From: Amyelois transitella
Lineage: Eukaryota > Arthropoda > Insecta > Lepidoptera > Pyralidae
DNA length: 64,000 nucleotides
Direction: 5' to 3'
Assembly: GCF_032362555.1 (NCBI RefSeq)
Contig: NC_083511.1
Location: forward strand, 10,106,001-10,170,000
The notes beneath the pieces were generated by a model. That model saw only the letters and a program-made list of their open reading frames with translations, did not search any database and was not told where the DNA came from. Positions 1 to 11,750 of the stretch are shown here, one piece after another (positions within the stretch are counted from its first letter, which is position 1; every line of letters begins with the position of its first letter). A program made the position numbers and the translations under genes.

Positions 1-2025
1 ATCTGAAACTGTCAAATAAGAAGATAAGCATTTTTATCTAACATCTAGTCACGATTCAGATAAATACCGTTAAGCAAAGACGACACAAAAAAGAGGTAGA
101 CGAAAGTAGACAAAATAAATATAATAATGATTACGTCAAACGCAATACAGAGATATTAGAATTTACTTTTTATCAGAATGTAAGATTAAATCATAAACTT
201 CATTTTTCAAAACAATTTCCAAAAGGTTGCTCGGAAGAGATTGCATAATGCAATAATGCTTCCTTTTGTGCATTATCTAAGTCATATGATACTGTTAGTA
301 ATGTTTTTCTTATGTGAATTAAAGGTAATTTCATTAATAATATATTCTTGCATTCAGCTGTTTAGTCGAAATTTAGGGGGGGCGAATTTTTCAAGCGAAT
401 CTATTTTTACTTTTTCAGATACTTATTAGTATCCCGATGTAAGCGACACTAACATGCTAAGATATAAACAAACATTTTACGGTTAGCGGTCTCCCTGATA
501 CCCACAGCACCATCTTGGGAATTGTTTCAAAAAGTTGTTCAGATTTAATTTTTGTCGCTCTCCATATCAACCAATGAAAGATATTCTATAACCCGGAAAC
601 CACAAGCTTCACACGACTGCAGAATGTCAGACCGCATACAGATAAGAAACAAAACTTTAATCCTTATAGCATCTATTTATGAACATTAGGCAAAAACTGC
701 AAACAATTAACACAATTGCGTACAAGTGATTTGGAAACATTCAGAATCCCAAAAAGCAACAGAACAAGGCCAATGTAAATTAGCACCATCAACTGAGATG
801 CAGTTAGTCATTCCAATCATTTGAGATCTAACACTAACTAATGGGGCAAACGTATACGATCAATAGATTAGAATGCAGTTATGAGAAAAAGTTTCTTTGG
901 AATAGTAGAAAATGATGGGAACTTTATGACCTTTTTTGCTGATACGGTTCAGCTGAATGTGCATGATCGTCATTGAAATATAAATGATTTAGAAATTAAC
1001 ATTGTCATTCATCTCGCTAATCGTAATTGTTTCAAAAACAATCCTTAATCTTGAACAAAAATATTCTGTAAAACATTATTGTTTATTTTGTCCGTAACTA
1101 GGCAATCTGTGCCTTCACAATAAACCTAGCGTTGGTATTATTCCTGATACGTTAGCAGTAGTAGAAGAACCATTCTGTGTATAGTCTTTTCAGTTGATTA
1201 GTCCTACTAATAGTTCAGTTCAGTTGTAGAGAGACTGTGAACACATAAAGGCAAAAATGGTGGAGCATAAATACCACAATTCAAACCAATTCAATTGCAT
1301 AATCTTCATAACATTACAAACGCACGTAACAATGACGTCAGAAAACTTAAAAATGACGTTATAGGTACAAGAAACTAAAGGTGTCCTAATCCCAATGGTA
1401 GCTTTGATCAAAATCGAAGGATGGCAGCAAAAAATGTGGACAATTGGGACCAACTGTCGAGGAAGCGAGACGGTGTGGCGGATAGGAGAAAACGTGTGCG
1501 TGCCTGAGAGAGTGAGGGAGATTGCATTCCGATTCGAGCCCGGGCTGCCGGCGCGTGAGTGAGTATACAATTAAGAGGCGGTCCTCATAAATACTTGCTT
1601 AGACTGCAACCAAATTTTAAACGTAGCGGTATAATAATTAATTCTCTTTGGTTGCAGTACACGTCGATTGGTGTTAGATGGTAAAAATTTGCTCGAATAT
1701 ATGTCATGCTTTTCTATTAATTTAAAAAGAAAGAATTAAATTTGCTATTCAAATATGTTCTAACACGCTTTACCGAGTCTCTTCTTATTTCTCGCGGTGT
1801 TGATCCCGATTATATCACAACTTCCTTGGAGAGAAGCTCTGATGTGCGCATTTTGATCATGATTTTGGATAAATCATGTTTTTATAACAAAGCGACTGTC
1901 GCTCGTCTGATTTCCGCTTCCTAACTCATGTTGAATCAAGGTAAACTGCACTAGATGAAAATTGTCTACCTATTCTCTTAGTTACGGTATCTTAGACAAA
2001 AAGAGATCCGAGTGATTCAAATTCA
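1..2025. other. AT-rich DNA without a recognised gene
   Basis: No convincing exon was found. A GC-richer patch at 1430-1560 ends in GTGAGTGAGTAT, which would be a good plus-strand splice donor, so a non-coding first exon cannot be excluded. The 60-codon ORF at 1742-1924 reads protein-like but matches nothing I know. Confidence 0.5.
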
Positions 2026-2420
2026 AATTCAAAATTCAAAATTTTTATTCATTATTATAGGATATTATTATATCGCTTAATAATTGTCGTATGGTTTAAC
2101 AACTTGGTTGACGTCAAATAAATTACTTAAAAACTAAGTTTACTGCCGCTTCCAAGGCGTCAGTGCAGAAGAAGCGGTAACAAACTGCACTGCAGCATTT
2201 TCATCAACAACGTCAACTTCACAATATTAAATTATACTTAGAATAGAATGTGGACGGGAGAATACATTGTTCACGGGAGATTTATATATTTATGAGATTT
2301 AATATTGAAAAAAGAAAAAAATATATATATATATATATATTATGGATTGCCAATTTTAAAAAGATTTATGTACAGAGTGTACTGAAATTTTGATTTAAGT
2401 TCAAATTAAACTACAATTAA
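2026..2420 (-). repeat. 3'UTR and terminal short repeats of the retrotransposon
   Basis: Minus-strand 3' region following the reverse transcriptase stop. It holds an (AT)n tract at about 2320-2341, the block GAAGCGGCAGTAAAC near 2140, a GACGTCAA motif near 2110, and ends in ATTCAAA-type tandem repeats at 2026-2050. The same GAAGCGG...GACGTCA block recurs in short copies near 18190, 60340 and 63310. Confidence 0.7.
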
Positions 2421-4091
2421 TTACGAGGTTCCTGTGCCAAGCTCGAGCCAGATGTTTTTATCATTAAGGTAATCATCAGTCCTATAATAAGCCTTCCCAC
2501 AAAGTACTTTCTTTACATACTCTTTGAATTTTCGGTTGGGCATATCAAGAACAGACTCCGGCAACCTATTATAAAATCGTATACAGTTCCCCATAAATGA
2601 TTTACTGACTTTGCTAAGCCTATGAAACGGCATGACTAATTTATGTTTATTACGTAAATTTCTATCAGTTGTGGCAATAACTTTTTGAAAAAAAGAGGTA
2701 TTTTTCCTAACATACATTATAAGATCAAAAATGTACTGGGACGCTACTGTAGGTATGTTTATTTTCTTAAAGAGTTGTCTTAACGAGTCTCTTGGTCCTA
2801 AGCCGTAAATTGCGCGAACGGCCCTTTTCTGAATTATAAAAATAGTTTGTATATCAGCCGCGCTACCCCATAAAAGTAAACCATAAGATAACAAGCTATG
2901 AAAATAGCTGAAATAAACAAGCCTAGCTGTAGCTACATCTGTCAATTGTCGGATCCTCCTAACAGCATAAGCGGCAGAGCTAAGTCTATTGGATAGTTTA
3001 GAAATATGAGCACCCCACTGTAGCTTTGCATCAATTATAATTCCTAAAAACTTTGTATTTTCAACAAATTCTAATTTCTGGCCTTCCAGTGTTATGTCAG
3101 TATTGGCCTGCCTTACGTTTGGAAGGGTAAATTTAATGCATTGGGTCTTATTAGCATTTAAAAGAAGATTGTTGGTTGAGAACCAGATAGATATGGCCGA
3201 CAGTATATTATTAACCGAACTTACATTTTCGCTATGGCGATCTAATTTAAATATTAAAGAAGTGTCATCGGCAAACAGCACTATACCCGCCTGTTTTTCC
3301 ACCATAAAAGGCAGGTCATTGACATATACCAGGAAGAGGAATGGTCCTAAAATTGAGCCCTGAGGAACACCCATTGAGACGCTTGAACCGCTTGACTTTA
3401 CTCCATTAATATCTACAGTTTGAAGCCTATCAGTCAAATAGGATGCCATTAGTTTAGTTGATTTGTGGTCAAACCCATATTGACGAAGTTTACGCAAAAG
3501 TGTCTGATGATCTACGCAATCAAATGCTTTAGAGAGATCGCAAAAGACTCCAACTGAATCCTGTGAACTCTCCCACGCGTCATAGATTTGAGTAACAAGT
3601 GCTACTCCCGCATCAGTGGTGGACTTCCCGGCAGTGAACCCATATTGTTGGGAATGGAAAATGTTATTGATTTTAAAATATTGTTGCATTTGATTAAGCA
3701 TCATCTTCTCAAACACCTTGCTCAAAACTGGCAATATAGAAATAGGTCTATAATTGCCAAGGACTGTTTTCTCCCCTTTTTTGAATAGAGGTATTAATTT
3801 GCTACATTTCATTAAATTTGGAAAAATACCCTCATCAATACATTCATTAAATATAAAAGCTAGATCAGATGCAATAATATCTATGATTTGACTTATGATA
3901 CTAACAGACATACCCCAATGGTCTTCAGACTTTTTCAAATTAAGTTGTTTGAACGCCTTTAATATATTATCAGAGTTAACATATTTAAATTTAAAGACAG
4001 ATTTGATGGGAGTTGTGTTATTATAAAGTAGGGTTTTGTACCGATGATGATCGAACCACACTGAACAAACTTCAACGACCCAACATCGCTA
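2421..4091 (-). mobile_element. 5'-truncated non-LTR retrotransposon, reverse transcriptase ORF intact
   Basis: The frame is open from a TAG near 4092 to the stop at 2421 (about 550 codons). The reverse transcriptase motifs appear in order: GNYRPISILPVLSKVFEK, QYGFTAGKSTTDA, FCDLSKAFDCVDH, MGVPQGSILGP, the catalytic FADDTSLIF, and the downstream KTQ.. and FLGIIID motifs. It resembles the Jockey/CR1 group; the exact clade is not settled by reading. The upstream endonuclease and ORF1 are missing, as expected from incomplete reverse transcription. The reverse transcriptase itself has no frameshift or stop, so the insertion is fairly young, but without an endonuclease it is not autonomous. Confidence 0.85.
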
Positions 4092-4261
4092 TATAAAATT
4101 TATATCTGACGTCCCAAATGATTCTGTTACTAAAAAAGTTCAGACTAGTTTTATACTCGTAGCATTAGTAACTTACAGATTGTAGTTATACTTGTCTGAA
4201 TTAGTGACTGCATCATTTGGACACGTCAATTGGGATATGCACTTTAGCAATGCAAAATAAT

Positions 4262-4527
4262 CTAAACTGCTGCTCTGTCTGTCAGTACTCCCTCAATGAC
4301 GAAGCGGGGCGAAGCACCCGTCGTGCCGCTCACCGACTCAAACGGCTGACTCGACTCGCGGCGCACGCGCATGTTTGTGATAAACCGATTTTTTGGAATA
4401 AATCCGATCAGTGGTGTGCCATATATAGTGAAGTGAAGTGCAGTGAGAAGACCCGAGGATACTTTCACTGGATTGAAAGAATTTCTTTCGGATAGCTTCA
4501 TCGGAAGTTTGGGTTGACGACATACAG
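4262..4527 (+). promoter_or_regulatory. Candidate promoter and non-coding first exon
   Basis: A CG-rich patch (about 4300-4375), unlike the AT-rich surroundings, is followed by a TATA-like ATATATAG at 4421 and a CAGTG initiator-like site near 4441. A consensus donor CATACAG/GTATTA lies at 4527/4528. The stretch 4441-4527 has no ATG, so it would suit a 5'UTR exon spliced to 25276 across a 20.7-kb intron. No transcript evidence is available and the link to the PEAK-family gene is inference. Confidence 0.3.
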
Positions 4528-5852
4528 GTATTATTTTTTTATTTTTAGGACTGCGGATACAAGCCCTTAAAAGCCGTTTTAAATTACGTCTAAGTCACAA
4601 GGAAATAAAAAAAATGTCACATGAAATATTCTAATTGTAGTACTTAAATTATTTCGAAATAAATAAAATCCGAAACAATTCAAATAAACAATGTAAGAAA
4701 TATTTTAACCAGGTATAAGATATTTTGCTTTATTAATAATTCAAATAAAAATGCAAAATTACCTAATTATTACTATTACTACCCATGGCATCCGAAAACT
4801 TAAGTAATAAACTCACGCTAAGTGTATGGAAGAATATTTTAATCCCATTATTTTTAAGGGAGGAAATAATAAAAATCACGATCCAATAAACTAACCAGTT
4901 CCTGCAGTTAAGTAGTTATAATTAGATTTTATTGTGTTAGGAGAACCATCGGGGTTTCTGCAACCAGCCAATTAATACTAACGGTTACCTTTTACGAGTT
5001 ATCGTTAATCTGAAAATTTGTACAACCGGCCGTAAAATAACTGCAGATACAACCGTCAAATGCTTATATGATTTAAGCAAGTTTTGCAATTGAGATATCT
5101 TCTTATTTTTGATACTGACAAAGGTATTGACAGCACATTGTCTTATCCAAACCGCTGAGTGTAGAGACTTTAAAGTTATGTAGGATTCTTATGCAGTCTA
5201 TTGATCTATGGTTGATTCATATTTGGGGCAGTGGTAACTTATTTCTATTAAAACCTAATCACAAGTTCAATCTCTATACAGTTCACTATACCATTAACAT
5301 CGAGACATCAATAGTGATAGCATTACTATTGTGAGACTATATTTCTATTCCATTCCCATCCATGCCTTTGAGTATTAATTAAAATTCTTTCTTCTTCATT
5401 TTTCGTACCTTTTAGTAAATAATGAAAAACACACCTCCTACTCCCGTGTGCAAATACAGCTTAATCCATTAATAATTAATATTTCAATTTCAAGTTTGCG
5501 CAGCTTTTTAAAACAAGGCCAGCTTGAACGGCTTTTTTTTTCAAAATTCATAGTAACAGATTCTTAATTTTTTTTTAATGTATTTTTGGTACCTATTTAG
5601 AAAGTATTTTTGAACAGACTTAATTAAAATTATACTCATTTAGTGCCAACCATTAATCCACATTGCATAGTTCAATGCACCACACTATTTAACATTTTCT
5701 TGCAGCAAACTAGTTATTATAGTCACCTTACAATTAAATGTTATGTTTACAAGGAAGGTATCTATTCATAACAAAAACTTACGTACTAATTTATGCAACT
5801 ACATAATTGATACGAATATATATGTTGAAAAACTTGTAAATATAATTATTAT

Positions 5853-6118
5853 GACATACATACATACATATGGTCACGTCTATATCCCTTGCGGGGTAGA
5901 CAGAGCCAACAGTCTTGAAAAGACTGAATGGCCACGTTCAGCTATTTGGCTTAATGATAGAACCGAGATTCAAATAGTGACAGGTTGCTAGCCCATCGCC
6001 TAAAAGAGGAATCCTAAGTTTATAAGCCTATCCCTTAGTCGCCTTTTACGACATCCATGGGAAAGAGATGGAGTGGTCCTATTCTTTTTTGTAATAGTGC
6101 CGGGAACCACACGGCACA
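5853..6118 (-). repeat. SINE-like family A, near full length
   Basis: Reference copy of the commonest repeat here, about 260 bp. In sense orientation it begins with a head hairpin (GTGCCG, 9-nt loop, CGGCAC), passes through GGACCACTCCATCTCTTTCC, GATGGGCTAGCAACCTGTCA and CTCTGTCTACCCCGCAAGGG, and ends GACGTGACCATA(TGTA)n. Several copies have target duplications of about 9-13 bp (for example around 41585-41848 and 43116-43379), so it behaves as a retroposon. I see no canonical B-box, so its RNA polymerase III origin is unclear. Confidence 0.85.
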
Positions 6119-6764
6119 TTATAATGACAGATAAATGAATTGGTAGTATCCATTATATTATATTAATATTCTGTATCTCAAAGTAATTATTATTTCTGTG
6201 TATTATTTTTCTATTAATTTACAATTAAATTGATATAACAGTGAACTATTTTCGGCTGATGTTCAACGTTGTAAATTTTCTTTTTATATTTCTCTCATTA
6301 CTTTTTTTATTACAAAACTATACAATACAATAAATACTTAAACTTAATTACGCCAACAAGAAAAAATACAGAATACAAATTAGAAATTATGCAAAAAAAA
6401 ATAGAAATGAAAAACAAGATGGAATTATTAGCAAAGTTCATTTACCTAAAAAAGATGGCGGCCTAAAAACGAAAATAAATTAACTATGATAAATCTTACA
6501 TAATGAAGACACTAACCGTAGAAAGCGTGACCTGTCGCAACTTTACGCTCAATTAATTATTGAAATAATTTGAATGTTCATTTTAATTTTAGATGCACAG
6601 ACTTGCATTATGGAGGAGATGGTCTGTGCCTTGGAAAGTTAGCAGATGTTTAATTAAACTCGTATTAGTCAGACCACCCACGTTTATTAGTAAATGTTGG
6701 GTCAATCGAACATTAATTAAGTACCTATTTTATTTTATCTGTTATTCTCCCAAGTATATAAGAA

Positions 6765-6886
6765 TGTTATTGTTAATTGTATCATTGAGTTAGTATGTCG
6801 TAACACCAGTCTCGAACTTATATCGAGGCTAACTCAATCTGGGTAATTTGTCCCGTATATATTTATTTATTTATATTTTTATTTTT
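6765..6886 (+). repeat. 3' half of a tRNA-derived SINE (family B)
   Basis: Matches the tail half of the complete copy at 44142-44371: GAGTTAGTATGTCGTAACAC, CGAGGCTAACTCAAT, GGGTAATTTGTCCCGTAT and a TTTA-rich end. The tRNA-like head is missing. Confidence 0.7.
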
Positions 6887-9259
6887 AGTCCCCGTAGTAG
6901 TAAGTAGTGTTTAGTGATATTTAGTAAGTTAGCAGACCTTTTAGAATTTTCATTTTGACTATGGAAAAATTTCACATCGGTGAATTTCCCAAGGTGAAAC
7001 AAATTTGAGGAATGGGAAACTTAAAATCACACACATTACCAGGGTGAACAAATGCGAATACTTTTAGTCGAATATTATCACCCATACCACCATTTCAATA
7101 TGGAAAAGTGCCTTTAAGTTACATTGCCCCGTGTTCAATTTCCGGCCAAATCGAGTAGGTATAAAAAAAAGATATTTTTAAATTAACTCTACGTTAAGCT
7201 GCTATACTATTAAGAATTCATATATTTTTGCATAAAATTGTAACAAAAATTATCATTGCAAGTCAACAACCTGTAAACAGCAAAACTTACTTATAAATAT
7301 AAATAGGGTTGTAAATTGAAGCAAATTCCAGTTGTTCCACCATGATTCTCCAGAACTAAGCCGAGTAACCCGCATTTAGACACGTACGGTTCTAAGATTT
7401 AACAGGTTTTTTACTGCTGCAATTATGGTTGTTACATTTGGATTTTTTCTATTGGATGGGAATTTGCCACAGAGGATGAATCTAAGAATTCGTTGTGATG
7501 TGACTCATTTACTGACAGTTTTAATTTAGTTTATTAACAACGTCTAATTAAGTTATATTATTTAACTTTGATCATCGCCTTACTCTTATTTGTACTGATT
7601 AAGAGACGGGTAATATAGATTGAAGAAGCGACTCCCATGCGATAAAACGAAAAACTTGACCAGCTTGGTTCATGGTTCACGCACTTCATTTATTTTTTCA
7701 TCTCTTTCATCTCAGTAGTCTCATATAAGCCTTACGACGTCTGAACGAAATGTTGATAATAAATGGTTCTATCAAAAAGTGACGAACGACACAGTGCATA
7801 TCTGTGCTATCAAAATGCCAAACATTCTTATGAATTACGTAAGCATTAACATAAATAATTTTATCTTGTCCTCTTTAAATACGCGACAGAGTAAATTTAG
7901 ACTCAAATAGCCAAGTTAAATTATACCATAATACTTTGTATTAAATATGAAAATGATTCAGCAGAACCATATCAGTCCATTCATAGATTACTCTGCCGGA
8001 AATGGGTGCATCGTGGTCACATACTGTCGTGAATGCGCCTTGTAATTCATCTTCTATTTTATCGAATACTAGGTAACTTTCGCCCGCAACTTTGTTTGGA
8101 TTGCTGTATTGTAAATTTCTTGAGATCATTACTTTTCCGATCATAAAATTTCCAATAGCTCAAGTTTGAAAAGTTCAATAAATATATTTATCACAAATAC
8201 TTGATTATTGACAAAATTGTATTTTTTTTAACGTACTTACTAATTCATATAACAGTGTGAATTTCTGTGCAATAAAGATATTACGAACAAACAAACAAAC
8301 AAAACTTTTTTTTATTCCAATTGGACTATTGATTTGAAGGCTAAAATGAAAAAAAAAAATCACTTCAAATTTAACTAGGTAGGTATTTATAAGGCTTTTA
8401 TAAAAAAAAAACCGTACAAAATGTCATCAGCATCAGCTGAACGCTCGTTTTAATGGGATAGCAATGTCTGTGTTATTTTAATTTTAACATGGAACTTAAA
8501 TACATATTACCATCTCTAAATACCCCACGGAAGCATCACTCTTAAAGATCTATCTGTCTCTCCACTCCACCGATCTGTCATCATGGCCCTTTGAAGTGTC
8601 AATATTCCCACCATTTCACATGTGTTGTTCGCCACATGTCGAAAACATCGTTAAACCACATCATCTGAATAAACCGAGTGATGATCGAGAATAGTTATCG
8701 ATTTCCTAATTAGATCCGAAAATAAACTACTTATTAGTACCTACTGTACTTAACTGGTTTTATTACACGGTACCTATGTTTATTTGATTACTAAGTCTAA
8801 TTGTTTTTTTTTTAATTTTATTACAGTAATTGTAGGTATACCTATGTAACTATGTTTAATTACTCAATTACTATTGAAATTGGAGAAATTTAAATTTATT
8901 TTATCGTAGTCGAAATAATGGTGGCTTTAAACAAATGCATATAATACACAATATAACACAATATAAATGTAAGTTTTGTATGCGTTTTAATAATCCTCCA
9001 AATAAACAATAAATAAAGTCGCACTGTCATATTATTATTTATTTCATTAAACTATTTTAATTACACACCGTGTGAATCGATCAACTTGAGCTGAGTCGAG
9101 GATATCCGCCGGTGGAAACATTTTACTCAATATTTGAAACGTCGATTACCTCGACCATTTGAAAGTAAATTGATTTGGAGATAACAAATTGAAAAGTAAC
9201 TTTTTAATCTGGATTTATAAAATTATAATAACAAGAGGGCACAGTCATTCTAGCTTTTA

Positions 9260-9409
9260 CTAGCTGTCCCGACAAATAGATGTTCATTTCGATCCGATTG
9301 GCCGATTCTCAGACCTACTCAATATAGTCACAAAATTTTAATGAGAATCGGTCAAGCCGTTTCGGAGGGGTACAGGAACGAACATGACACGATAATTTTA
9401 TATATAAGA
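9260..9409 (-). mobile_element. Short Helitron-like non-autonomous unit
   Basis: On the minus strand it starts TCTTATATATAAAATTATCG after a host A and ends GTCGGGACAGCTAG before a host T. The 5' TC, 3' CTAG and A/T insertion point fit the Helitron pattern. No coding capacity. Confidence 0.55.
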
Positions 9410-10884
9410 TAAAACTTATGCATTATCAACCATTTACGAAACGATTATATAAATTAAAATTATCTGTTTAATTTCAACAATATGGCTTTCCGGTTTTTCG
9501 ATCATTTCTAAACAACTATATACCTAAGTACTCCGTTGATATTTATATGACCATAATTATCTGTTTGTTTTTGCAATTTATTTTTATATTCCAGAAACCT
9601 AAACTGAAAGTTTGTATATTTTAAAATACAATAAAGCAGCAAAACAAAACAAAACAAAAAAACAACAACGCACAATCATTTTTTGTTAAACTAAAAGTTA
9701 TCTCAACATATTCTTAAAACATTTGCTTGTTAATTATCACATCCTCAGCCTGAAGCGGTCAATCATTCATAACTGACGAAAAAACATCTAAAAAACAGGT
9801 TTGAGAAAGTAACCCGTTACATCCGACGGAATGGACCACTTGGCCTGCAGTTGGCCACACGGCCACATCTGGAGTCAGTGTTGCCATATTTGAAAGTAAA
9901 TTCCGAGAATATTGGCACTGTATTATTTTTAAAAACATTTTGAACGCTTTTTATTGTTCCAGGAATGTTTCACCAAGACCATAGTTTTACAACTCGCGTA
10001 GCGAGGCCATATTGTTTTAAAAAGCGCATAATATTATTGTCTCACACATGTTCGTGTCACCCGGATGCATCCTTGATTTACGGCACATTGTCCAAAGTTC
10101 AAGACCGACGGGACCACTGCCTCCGATGCGGTCATTTGGTAAGCTTTGTTTGCAACAACACAAAAGATTTTCTGCCACATTCTGTGTTGCCACAATAGAA
10201 AATTTCTACCATTTCGGATGGTTCTCACGGGAAGTCAATGTAATATTTTCATAATAACAAAACTGTAGGTGTGTTGTTTTACATTCACACGCAATTATTC
10301 ACATTCGATGTTTAAAAGGTTTTAATACTGTATTAAGAACTACTAGGTATTGGATGTTGTGAACTTAAATTTTTCTATAATGATATTTTGTTATAAAATT
10401 ACAATTTGTATATGTTAGAATATATAAATAAATCAATCTCTCAGATCAAATCAATCAGACTATTTTCAAACTCCAACTCAGAAGTTATCCAGCAAAATGG
10501 TTCGTCAACTGACTGAAACTTTTTCAGTTGGTTGCAAATCTATCAACGAGCGAAAGGGTCGATTAACTCAGTCCAGTAATAGCTGAACAGGAACGAAACG
10601 AGCCAAATAGTCGAGCTATTTAGTTACCATCCAGCCACAACTTTGAAACCCAAGTATTCCATTAGGGTCAACTATTTCTGGCAACATTCCCTATTTACTC
10701 AACGCGCTTTGTTTCTCAAATAGCAAGTAGGTAATATAAACTGGTTGATCACTGAGCAAATATTCCGGTAAGAGTATCTGTGAGTCATTAGTAAGTAGGT
10801 TTTGTATTGATCTTAGTGAATTATGAGCAATACCAACTTTAGCCTTAAAATCCGGTAATATCGCGCCAAAAAGCTCCAATCCTA

Positions 10885-10995
10885 TGGATTAGGTTCTCCT
10901 GCAAAGGTTGCGGAGGTCTGATGGGAGTCGCTTCGTGTAAAAACCTGACCTCTCACTCATCCCAGGCTCATAACCAGGACTAAAGCCAGGAGGAA
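10885..10995 (+). repeat. tRNA-SINE family C, 3' fragment
   Basis: Shares TTCTCCTGCAAAGGTTGCGG, GAGTCGCTTCGTGTAAAAAC and the AGCCAGGAGGA end with the longer copies at 36975 and 42440. Confidence 0.55.
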
Positions 10996-11529
10996 TAAAA
11001 AAAACCATGATCTGAGTTTGATCCCGATTGCATCCTTAGCGGTGATGCTTCAGAATCCGGTGTCCAATACCTAACCTTTAACAAGATTCCTGGATTTACA
11101 ACCGTACAAAAACCGCTACCTACTCAATAATATGTATCCTATAATTCTTGAGATCCAGTTGGACAAATTGTTTTACTGATTAGAAATGACAATCAAGACT
11201 AGCCGTCTTTGATAAGAAAAAAGTTGAATGTAAAGAACTGACGATTACGAATACATGTAGTACTCTAAAACCTACTATCTTATACAACAGAAATCATTAC
11301 GTGACTCATTTTGTAATCAACCATGCAACCGATAATCTTATGTGACTAACTATTGATCAGTCATTGATTTAGTGCAGTGTCGTTCAAATGTTTTCAATAT
11401 TCAGTTTTAAATGGATTCATGGATTAAATTTTCAAAGCCAAGTGAGTAACGTTTAATAAATTTATACATGCATTAAAACATGCCCTAACATTCCAAGATA
11501 GCTCCAAGATAGTTGTCGGTAAATCGGTC

Positions 11530-11750
11530 TGGCCTGGTTAAAAAGCGTGATGCGCAGAAAGGCACAGGTTCAATCCCACCTCGGCCAATGACTACTTATT
11601 TACGAATTTAAGTACATTAGTTTGAATACTAACCGATGCTCTCGTAGTGAGGTGAGGGCGAGGTAAGTCAGGTTACACAAAGCGACCCCCATATGTCCTC
11701 AGCAGCCTTTGCAGGGAACCTAACCCGTATTGAATCATTGTTAAACGCAG
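11530..11750 (+). repeat. tRNA-derived SINE, family C
   Basis: Contains a tRNA-like B-box (GGTTCAATCCC at about 11568), then CTCGGCCAATGACTAC, ACTAACCGATG and a TTTGCAGGGAACCTAACCCG part. Closely related sequence recurs near 36979, 37300 and 42480. Confidence 0.6.

Noticed and set aside
1742..1924. 60-codon ORF with protein-like composition
   Set aside because: No recognisable family, no splice context and no partner exon; kept only as a remark.
7941..8144. 67-codon minus-strand ORF (VAGESYLVFDKIEDEL...)
   Set aside because: Reads somewhat protein-like, but no family, promoter or adjoining exon could be identified.
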